Of a DNA stretch of 6,861 nucleotides, positions 1 to 4,493 are shown piece by piece; position 1 is the first letter of the stretch; the number at the start of each line of letters is the position of its first letter. The stretch spans positions 1-6,861 of the forward strand of contig CAYVNU010000033.1 of NCBI GenBank assembly GCA_964453265.1, written 5' to 3'. This DNA comes from CAYVNU01 sp964453265 (lineage in GTDB: Bacteria > Patescibacteriota > Doudnabacteria > UBA920). The notes below the pieces were generated by a model that saw only the letters and a list, made by a program, of their open reading frames with translations, was not told the DNA's origin and did no database searches. A program made the position numbers and the translations under genes.

Positions 1-56
1 TAGGAGAGTAGGAGAGTAGGAGAGTAGGAGAGTAGGAGAGTAGGAGAGTAGGAGAG
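1..56. repeat. Perfect octanucleotide tandem array (TAGGAGAG)x7
   Basis: Seven exact head-to-tail copies of TAGGAGAG fill bases 1-56, and the array probably continues left of the window. The unit is strongly purine-rich on the + strand. Because 8 is not a multiple of 3, the TAG falls in all three forward frames, while the complementary strand (CTCTCCTA units) has no stop in any frame. No gene overlaps it. Confidence 0.97.
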
Positions 57-220
57 TAGTAGGTAGGGAAGTAGAGGAGTAGGAGATATCAAGTAGTATG
101 GAGCATGGGGTGGGTTTGAATTTGGGTGGGGGGTTTGGTATAGTTAGGGGGAGTAGGGAAGTAGGTGAGTAGGGAAGTAGTAGGTAGGAGAGTAGGGAAG
201 TAGAGGAGTAAGTTAGGCAG
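57..220. repeat. Degenerate G-rich continuation of the octamer array
   Basis: After base 56 the strict period is lost, but the same words keep recurring (AGTAG, TAGGGAAGTAG, GAGGAGTAGG), with two blocks, about 57-90 and 150-212, looking like diverged copies of the array. A single CAAGTAG (90-96) equals the unit of the array at the far right end of the window, suggesting that the two arrays belong to one sequence family. No ORF of note; bases 221-286 are AT-rich leader for the next gene. Confidence 0.8.
107..133 (+). other. Mirror repeat and possible G-quadruplex
   Basis: GGGGTGGGTTT (107-117) is followed by GAA and then its exact mirror image TTTGGGTGGGG (121-131). The same stretch has four runs of at least three G (107-110, 112-114, 124-126, 128-133), separated by loops of 1, 9 and 1 nt, compatible with a three-tetrad G-quadruplex on the + strand. 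It lies about 155 bp upstream of the first gene. Whether it folds in cells is unknown. Confidence 0.5.
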
Positions 221-270
221 AAAGTGTAATGACAGAAGTAAAATAAATATTTGTTACTATTTAATATCTA

Positions 271-275
271 AAGGA
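271..275 (+). promoter_or_regulatory. Shine-Dalgarno-like AAGGA for the first gene
   Basis: AAGGA lies 11 nt before the ATG at 287, slightly far but workable, and supports this start. No convincing -35/-10 pair was found in the AT-rich stretch 221-270. Confidence 0.45.
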
Positions 276-286
276 TTAAAAAACTT

Positions 287-1420
287 ATGCCAGAAAATAC
301 AAACAAATATTTACCAGGTGAGAAGTGGGAGAGAGGGCTGGGAGATGCATCAAGACAAATGAAAGATGTTTTGCCAAGCACCGAGATTAACTCTTTGGAA
401 TATAAGTTAAATGGCAGGCAGGTGGATATGCTGGGTTTGTCGCATGTTTATAATACTTTTGTAGAAAATGAAGCTAAGTTAGACTTGTTTTTTTTAAAGC
501 ACAGAATGGTTTTGGTTGAAAACGCTCCGACTGCTGAAAATTGGTTTTCAAAGGAATCGGTAGAAGCAATCGCGAGATATTTAAAACAGTATAATTTAAA
601 CTTGGTCGTGGAAAATTGGCGTGGTGGACTTTATTTACCTAAAGCTATTGAAATAAAAACTCATGAGGAGTTGGCTGAGGCAATTGTAAAATACAATTTT
701 TTTGGGTATTTTTACCGTAAACTTGAAGAACTAGCGGAAAAAAATAGTACCATGCTTGCTGTGGCAGACCCTCAAACCGTTAAACCTTACGAACAGTTGG
801 AAACAGTAGAAAGATTTTCGCAAGCAAATTTAAATGCTCAACAAAAAAGTTTATTAAAGGCGTTATTGGTTTTGCCTTCGGGCGCATATTTGGCACACTT
901 AATGTTTCATATGGGCGAGAAAATGGAAAATGCCACGCGCAGGGATTTTATTAAAACCTCTATAAAAGGCGGGATTAGTTCCATAGCAGCGGCTGCAGGG
1001 TTGAAAAATGGCTTAAGTTATGCATCTCAAAGATTGAATAATAAAGACGACATTGCAAGGTATGGCCGTGTCAGAAACCCCTTGGGTATATTTTTAAATA
1101 CGTCGTATGATTATAGGGACACGGCAGTTGGTTTGGCACTTAGTACTTTAAGCAAGCAGGATAAAATTAATTTTTCAGGTTCTTTGGGTGTTGTGTATGG
1201 GGATGGTCATGTGCATGGCATTAAGCATTATAGTCAGAGTCCAATTGAAACAGGGTTAAGACTAAATAGTTATTTAAATTCAGATTTTGCTTCTCAAGGC
1301 GTGCCAAGAATAAGAATATATAAGCCCAATGGAAAAGATGTTTGGCAGGAGTTGGTAGACGAACCGGTTACTAAAGATTCTAAAGATTGGCAAGTAAATA
1401 ATTTAAGTTCACAAATATAA
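287..1420 (+). CDS. Probable TraB/TIKI-superfamily (GxxH-type) protein with an internal Tat-like segment
   Basis: This 377-residue protein is not recognised by name, but its motif order resembles the TIKI/TraB/ChaN/EreA superfamily, which has two GxxH-type motifs and an early Glu. In the N-terminal half, residues 46-54 form a strand ending in LGLSH (His53), followed by LVENAP with Glu79. In the C-terminal half a VVYGDGHVHGI motif (302-312, His308) is preceded by a helix with Arg277. Known members include putative metal-dependent peptidases and pheromone-shutdown proteins, so hydrolase activity is possible but inferred. There is no N-terminal signal peptide. However, residues 217-239 read TRRDFIK followed by a Gly/Ala-rich stretch, which looks like a twin-arginine signal placed mid-protein. 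Internal Met codons at residues 209 and 213 lie just before it. The start is the first ATG after an AAGGA. The next gene follows after 3 nt, so the two are probably co-transcribed. The reading frame is certain; the family call is moderate. Confidence 0.6.
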   Translation: MPENTNKYLPGEKWERGLGDASRQMKDVLPSTEINSLEYKLNGRQVDMLGLSHVYNTFVENEAKLDLFFLKHRMVLVENAPTAENWFSKESVEAIARYLKQYNLNLVVENWRGGLYLPKAIEIKTHEELAEAIVKYNFFGYFYRKLEELAEKNSTMLAVADPQTVKPYEQLETVERFSQANLNAQQKSLLKALLVLPSGAYLAHLMFHMGEKMENATRRDFIKTSIKGGISSIAAAAGLKNGLSYASQRLNNKDDIARYGRVRNPLGIFLNTSYDYRDTAVGLALSTLSKQDKINFSGSLGVVYGDGHVHGIKHYSQSPIETGLRLNSYLNSDFASQGVPRIRIYKPNGKDVWQELVDEPVTKDSKDWQVNNLSSQI

Positions 1421-1423
1421 TAT

Positions 1424-1759
1424 ATGAAGTTTAAACAAGGAAGTTTTGGCGAGCAGGACAGACAGAAATTTTTAAGTGCTAATTCTTTAAGTGTTGATAC
1501 GCGTGGAGGAGCTTTTGAACAAGACAGACAAAAAATGCTTAAAGTAATAACAGAATGCAATAGTGGCGATTATTCTAATTTTCAAGTTTTACTTAGGTAT
1601 CGTAAGGGTGAGGTTTTAAGAGAGTTTGTAGTCGGTAAAAATAAAGTTACGGAAATAACTTGGAATAAATGGTATAAGGAATGGAAAAAATTACAAAATC
1701 TACCAGCAGTGGAGGAGGGTAAAGAGGAAGTGGTGAAGTTAAGAGTGATGTGTAATTAA
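1424..1759 (+). CDS. Hypothetical 111-residue protein with internal EQDRQK repeat
   Basis: No family is recognised. The protein is small, charged and rich in Lys/Glu, with no signal peptide or membrane segment, so it is probably cytoplasmic. The N-terminal 40 residues contain a near-duplicate: EQDRQKFL at 10-17 and EQDRQKML at 32-39, spaced 22 residues apart and each preceded by a Gly/Phe-rich turn. The middle (about 50-90) looks like a compact alpha/beta unit ending in a Trp/Lys-rich helix (TWNKWYKEWKKL). The tail is Glu/Lys/Val-rich. The gene starts 3 nt after the stop of the upstream TIKI-like gene, which implies co-transcription and perhaps a shared role. There is no clear Shine-Dalgarno, so translational coupling is likely. 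A palindromic terminator lies 36 nt after its stop. The intact frame, tight spacing and following terminator argue it is real. Confidence 0.7.
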   Translation: MKFKQGSFGEQDRQKFLSANSLSVDTRGGAFEQDRQKMLKVITECNSGDYSNFQVLLRYRKGEVLREFVVGKNKVTEITWNKWYKEWKKLQNLPAVEEGKEEVVKLRVMCN

Positions 1760-1795
1760 GACAGCTGTTGATAATAGATTAAATTGTTTAGATAA

Positions 1796-1834
1796 ACAAA
1801 GGTCATCTTTGCGCTGCGCAAAGATGACCTTTGT
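1796..1834. terminator. 39-bp palindrome, probable bidirectional terminator
   Basis: ACAAAGGTCATCTTTGCGC (1796-1814) and its exact reverse complement (1816-1834) are separated by one T. As RNA this gives a stem of about 16-17 bp with a small GC-rich loop on either strand. It sits between convergent genes: 36 nt after the 111-residue protein (+) and 20 nt after mscL (-). U-tracts after the stem are moderate on both sides (AATTTGATTATTT on +; TTTGTTTATC on -). Confidence 0.8.
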
Positions 1835-1853
1835 AATTTGATTATTTATGGGG

Positions 1854-2255
1854 TTATTCCAATTCGCTGGTGCAAAAGGCGCAGCGTTTGGCTGCGAGAT
1901 TTATTTCGCTTAAGCAGCGCGGGCATTTTTTGGTGGTCGGGTCAGTTGGCGCTTCTTTGCGCATGCGGGAAACTAGCGCGTTCATAGGCGTTACTACAAA
2001 AAAATAAACCGAGGCGGAAACTAGTAAAAAAGAAATTAGGGCGTTTAAAAAAGAGCCGAGTAAAAATTGGCTGCCGTTTATGGTAAAGGTCAGGCCGGAA
2101 AAGTCCGGCACTTTGGCTATAGCGCCAATGAGCGGAGTTAAAACATCTTTAACTAAAGAATTAACTATGCTGCCAAAAGCCGCGCCAATAACCACACCGA
2201 CTGCCAAGTCAACAACATTACCTCTTAAAATAAATTGTTTAAAACCTTTTAACAT
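1854..2255 (-). CDS. mscL: Large-conductance mechanosensitive channel MscL with cysteine-rich tail
   Basis: MscL is a homo-oligomeric inner-membrane pore that opens under membrane tension and releases solutes during hypo-osmotic shock. The 133-residue length is normal. The family signature is clear: an amphipathic N-terminus MLKGFKQFILRGN, then TM1 (about 14-42, DLAVGVVIGAAFGSIVNSLV... ending near TPLIG), a short periplasmic loop (about 45-65), and TM2 (about 66-91). The cytoplasmic end carries CPRC (Cys111, Cys114) and CAFC (Cys125, Cys128) around SEINLAAKR. This is a zinc-ribbon-like tail found in a subset of MscL proteins but absent from the E. coli and M. tuberculosis models. The start is the ATG at 2255-2253. 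No Shine-Dalgarno precedes it, and a TATAAT lies so close that the message may be nearly leaderless. It is transcribed alone, towards the 39-bp palindrome. Confidence 0.97.
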   Translation of the reverse strand: MLKGFKQFILRGNVVDLAVGVVIGAAFGSIVNSLVKDVLTPLIGAIAKVPDFSGLTFTINGSQFLLGSFLNALISFLLVSASVYFFVVTPMNALVSRMRKEAPTDPTTKKCPRCLSEINLAAKRCAFCTSELE

Positions 2256-2266
2256 ATGGGTGAATT

Positions 2267-2272
2267 AATTAT
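2267..2272 (-). promoter_or_regulatory. Candidate -10 (TATAAT) for mscL
   Basis: A consensus TATAAT on the minus strand ends 11 nt before the mscL ATG, which would put the transcription start about 5 nt upstream of the codon. No good -35 or extended -10 accompanies it, so support rests on the hexamer and its position. Confidence 0.35.
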
Positions 2273-2313
2273 ATTGTAAATAAAATGTTATTTTTGATTG
2301 TTAGTATAGTATG

Positions 2314-2394
2314 CGCCGCAATCTGTTAATAATATAGATTGCTTCGTCGGATGCACTTCCTGCCTACTGACAGGCAGGCTCGAAAGTCACGGCG
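2314..2394. repeat. REP-like palindromic element between the HTH gene and mscL
   Basis: Three nested inverted pairs lie in this gap: CGCCG (2314-2318) with CGGCG (2390-2394); GCAATCT (2318-2324) with AGATTGC (2336-2342); and CCTGCCT (2359-2365) with AGGCAGG (2372-2378). The GAAGCAATCT and CCTGCC/GGCAGG words resemble interspersed palindromes I recall from several bacterial phyla; this is from memory, not a search. It may also end transcription of the HTH gene, whose stop is 11 nt to its right. Confidence 0.55.
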
Positions 2395-2404
2395 GAAATA
2401 ATAA

Positions 2405-2635
2405 TTATTTTTTTGGATAAAGTTTAATGTATTTTTCTTTTGCTTCTTGCCGGTTTTGTACCCCGAACTTTTTATAAATTATAGAAAGCAAGTTTGTTAT
2501 ATGATTTGGCGATAAATTAAATTCTTCTGCAATTTCAGCATTTGTCCAATTGCCAGAAATTAACTCAAGAATTTGTAAATCTCTTGGTCCAAGTTCGGGA
2601 GGCTCATAGTTTGGGTTTGGTTCGCCTTTTCTCAT
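2405..2635 (-). CDS. Small stand-alone LuxR/GerE-type HTH DNA-binding protein
   Basis: This 76-residue protein is almost entirely one DNA-binding domain. Residues 15-70 follow the GerE/LuxR C-terminal pattern: L-x-P-R-x-L-x-I-L-x-L, then TNAEIAEEFNLSPNHITNLLSIIYKKFGVQNRQEA with the usual scaffold Ile/Ala, the recognition helix around SPNHITNLLSII, and the closing K(L/F)GVxNRxEA. There is no receiver, PAS or autoinducer domain, so any signal input must come from another protein or from expression level. The short N-terminus (MRKGEPNPNYEPPE) is Pro-rich and probably disordered. The gene diverges from the DUF47-pit operon over 90 bp, making that operon and its own promoter natural candidate targets (inference). 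No Shine-Dalgarno is visible; the likely transcription start lies only about 3 nt before the ATG. A sigma-factor region 4-like fold is an alternative reading, but the GVxNRxEA end favours LuxR/GerE. Confidence 0.85.
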   Translation of the reverse strand: MRKGEPNPNYEPPELGPRDLQILELISGNWTNAEIAEEFNLSPNHITNLLSIIYKKFGVQNRQEAKEKYIKLYPKK

Positions 2636-2644
2636 AATAAGCTA

Positions 2645-2673
2645 ATTATTGCATAAAAATTGGGCTAAATCAA
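2645..2673 (-). promoter_or_regulatory. Promoter for the HTH gene
   Basis: On the minus strand TTGATT (2673-2668) is followed after 17 nt by AATAAT (2650-2645), with TGC just upstream forming an extended -10. The start point would fall near 2638, about 3 nt before the ATG at 2635, giving an essentially leaderless message that agrees with the missing Shine-Dalgarno. Confidence 0.55.
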
Positions 2674-2675
2674 AA

Positions 2676-2721
2676 CTTAGTTGCAGCTTTTAAAAGTTGT
2701 GGTATAATTTAGGCAACTAAG
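2676..2721. promoter_or_regulatory. Candidate operator: 9-bp inverted repeat bracketing the pit-operon promoter
   Basis: CTTAGTTGC (2676-2684) and its exact reverse complement GCAACTAAG (2713-2721) are 28 nt apart, 37 nt centre to centre. The left arm overlaps the + strand -35 and lies just upstream of the divergent minus-strand -35. The right arm covers the expected + start point. The spacer also contains the palindrome CTTTTAAAAG (2687-2696). The placement suits a dimeric regulator acting on both promoters. The regulator is not known; the adjacent HTH protein is the obvious candidate. Confidence 0.5.
2681..2708 (+). promoter_or_regulatory. Extended -10 promoter for the DUF47-pit operon
   Basis: TTGCAG (2681-2686), a 16-nt spacer, then TATAAT (2703-2708) preceded by TGG, giving an extended -10. 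The start point should be near 2715, leaving a leader of about 11 nt before the ATG at 2726. A lone AAGG at 2719-2722 is too close to the ATG to be an ideal Shine-Dalgarno. Confidence 0.75.
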
Positions 2722-2725
2722 GTAT

Positions 2726-3349
2726 ATGAATTTTTTATTGCCTAAGCAAACAATTTTTTTTAAGTTATTTGGCCAGCTAACCGAGCAATTAGAGGAGCTG
2801 GTTTTATTATTCGCTAAGTTTTCCAAAGATTTTAATGATTTTTCCAATTTTTCCCGCAAAGCTAAAGAAATTGAAGCCAGGGGCGACAACAAAACTCATG
2901 AAATAATTGACCACTTAAATAAAACTTTTGTTACGCCGTTTGACCGTGAAGATATATATTTGCTGGCGCACGAATTAGACGACATTATAGATTTAATAGA
3001 AAATGTTGTTCATAATGTTGAGCTGTATCAAATAAAAGAAAAATTTGCGCCGCTGGAAGAATTCGCCCAGTTAATTTCCGAAGCAACCGGGTATTTGTCT
3101 GAGCTGATAAAATGCTTGGAAAAAAATAAATATTCTCCGGAACTGGCTTCTTTGAAATTAAAAGTCCATACTTTGGAAGACCGCGGCGATTTGGTTTTTG
3201 AACGGGCAATTAGCCAACTATTTTTAAATCAAAAAGATCCAATAGCTTTAATAAAGCAAAAAGATATTTTGGAAAGCTTGGAAAATGTGGTAGATAAGTA
3301 CCAGGCGGTAGCTGACATTATTGAAGGAATTATTGTAAAATCTTCTTAA
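2726..3349 (+). CDS. DUF47/PhoU-like protein, partner of the Pit phosphate permease
   Basis: This 207-residue all-helical protein belongs to the DUF47 (PhoU-like, YkaA-type) family, which is usually encoded beside Pit permeases and thought to regulate or assist phosphate uptake at the cytoplasmic face; its biochemical role is not settled. The family's start FFKLF (11-15) is present. The two PhoU-like halves each keep a metal-binding-type motif: E-x-x-G-D at 50-54 plus TPFDREDIYLLAHELDDIID at 70-89, and EDRGD at 151-155 plus the final helix ENVVDKYQAVADIIEGIIVK (186-205). Length is normal and there is no signal peptide. The start at 2726 is fixed by the promoter only about 11 nt upstream of it and by the family's N-terminus. 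It is the first gene of an operon, with the permease ATG 4 nt after its stop. Confidence 0.93.
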   Translation: MNFLLPKQTIFFKLFGQLTEQLEELVLLFAKFSKDFNDFSNFSRKAKEIEARGDNKTHEIIDHLNKTFVTPFDREDIYLLAHELDDIIDLIENVVHNVELYQIKEKFAPLEEFAQLISEATGYLSELIKCLEKNKYSPELASLKLKVHTLEDRGDLVFERAISQLFLNQKDPIALIKQKDILESLENVVDKYQAVADIIEGIIVKSS

Positions 3350-3353
3350 ACAT

Positions 3354-4355
3354 ATGCTGACAGGCAGCTTATTGCTGGTAATTTTTATTGTGGCAATCGC
3401 GTTGGTGTTTGACTATACAAACGGCATGCATGATGCCGCGAATTCAATTGCCACAATTGTGTCCACGCGCGTGTTAAGTCCGCGGCAGGCGGTAGTCTGG
3501 GCCGCGTTTTTTAATTTTTTAGCTTTTTTAATTTTTGGCACGGCAGTGGCGAAAACTATTGGCAAGGGTTTAATAGATATAACTGTGGTAACGCCTTGGG
3601 TGGTGTTGGCCGGACTTTTGGGCGCTATTACTTGGAATTTAATAACTTGGTATTTGGGTTTGCCGACCAGTTCTTCTCACGCCTTAATTGGCGGTTACGC
3701 GGGCGCGGCTATTGCGAAGGCCGGGTTTAAAGTAATTATTGTTTCGGGCTGGACTAAAACTTTAATTTTTATAGTGTTTGCGCCGTTAATCGGCGCTTTG
3801 TTGGCTTTAATTTTTATAATAATTTCCACTTGGGTAATTTATAAAAAAGATTATCATCCGGCTGTAGTGGATTTATGGTCTAGAAGAATTCAGCTCGTGT
3901 CCGCGGCGCTGTATAGTTTGGGGCATGGCGGCAATGACGCGCAAAAAACCATGGGTATAATTACCAGTTTACTTTTTTCCGCCGGATTAATTACAACTTT
4001 TAAAATTCCGCTTTGGGTGGTTTTGGCCGCGCACACGGCTATTGGCCTCGGTACTTTAAGCGGCGGCTGGCGGATTGTAAAAACCATGGGGCAGAAAATT
4101 GTAAAACTTAGAAGTATAGACGGTGTGTGCGCGGAAACCGCCAGCGCGATTAGTATTTTTATTGCAACTTATTTGGGCATACCGGTTTCCACTACGCATG
4201 TCATAACCGGAGCTATTTCCGGCGTGGGCGCGGCAAAAAGAGCTTCGGCTGTGCGCTGGGATGTAACTTTAAAAATTGTTTGGGCCTGGCTTTTAACCAT
4301 ACCGGCCGCGGGTTTGTGCGCGGCTCTGGCGTATTTTATTTTAGGCAAACATTAA
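3354..4355 (+). CDS. pit: Pit-family inorganic phosphate permease
   Basis: This 333-residue integral membrane protein belongs to the PiT family (low-affinity inorganic phosphate carriers, driven by protons or Na+ and often moving metal-phosphate). The two internally duplicated signature regions are intact: NGMHDAANSIAT at 23-34 and GHGGNDAQKTMG at 190-201, each followed about 75-80 residues later by GLPTSSSHALIGG (102-114) and GIPVSTTHVITGA (275-287). About ten hydrophobic segments span the protein, starting at residue 4, with a short cytoplasmic loop near 163-180. It matches the shorter, DUF47-associated PiT type and lacks the large central domain of eukaryotic or E. coli PitA-like members. 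The start is set by the family N-terminus and the 4-nt gap from the DUF47 gene. No Shine-Dalgarno stands before it, so coupling to upstream translation is likely. Substrate is assigned from the family and the DUF47 partner; sulfate is a less likely alternative. Confidence 0.95.
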   Translation: MLTGSLLLVIFIVAIALVFDYTNGMHDAANSIATIVSTRVLSPRQAVVWAAFFNFLAFLIFGTAVAKTIGKGLIDITVVTPWVVLAGLLGAITWNLITWYLGLPTSSSHALIGGYAGAAIAKAGFKVIIVSGWTKTLIFIVFAPLIGALLALIFIIISTWVIYKKDYHPAVVDLWSRRIQLVSAALYSLGHGGNDAQKTMGIITSLLFSAGLITTFKIPLWVVLAAHTAIGLGTLSGGWRIVKTMGQKIVKLRSIDGVCAETASAISIFIATYLGIPVSTTHVITGAISGVGAAKRASAVRWDVTLKIVWAWLLTIPAAGLCAALAYFILGKH

Positions 4356-4364
4356 TTTAGATTA

Positions 4365-4373
4365 TGGTATAAT
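4365..4373 (+). promoter_or_regulatory. Extended -10 promoter for the FAD-linked dehydrogenase
   Basis: TGGTATAAT at 4365-4373 is the same 9-bp extended -10 as at the DUF47-pit promoter (2700-2708). No clear -35 lies upstream, which extended -10 promoters can tolerate. It begins 10 nt after the pit stop, so the dehydrogenase can be expressed separately. The start point would be near 4380, giving a leader of about 114 nt. Confidence 0.6.
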
Positions 4374-4383
4374 AAAGGTTCCT

Positions 4384-4427
4384 AGCCGCAAGCAATGGGG
4401 TATTGAACTTGTATTATTTCCTTGGCT
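4384..4427 (+). ncRNA. Possible structured leader of the dehydrogenase mRNA
   Basis: CAAGCAAT (4389-4396) can pair with ATTG-aa-CTTG (4402-4411), a stem of eight pairs with a 2-nt bulge and a GGGGT loop. AGCC (4384-4387) and GGCT (4424-4427) can close the domain. No known riboswitch class is recognised. Downstream, 4431-4493 is A/T-rich and unstructured, without a Shine-Dalgarno. Confidence 0.3.
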
Positions 4428-4493
4428 CGCTAATAAACAAAAGACAAACAATTTTTTGTGAGTTTTTAAAATTTAGAAATCAAAAATAAAATT

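Noticed and set aside
1..220. CRISPR array in the left repeat tract
   Set aside because: The unit is only 8 bp with no spacers, and there are no cas genes; it is a simple tandem repeat.
229..246. Leader peptide Met-Thr-Glu-Val-Lys-stop upstream of the TIKI-like gene
   Set aside because: Five codons without a Shine-Dalgarno or attenuator structure; expected by chance.
287..1759. Toxin-antitoxin or phage-defence module
   Set aside because: No nuclease, HEPN, Fic, NTPase or antitoxin motif can be seen; only operon layout would suggest it.
2080..2268. 62-codon + frame opposite mscL
   Set aside because: It lies antisense to a clearly recognised mscL and has no own start signals; it is a shadow frame.
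3357..3367. 11-nt match (CTGACAGGCAG) between the start of pit and the REP-like element at 2367-2377
   Set aside because: It lies in coding sequence for the conserved N-terminus and lacks the palindromic context; most likely chance.
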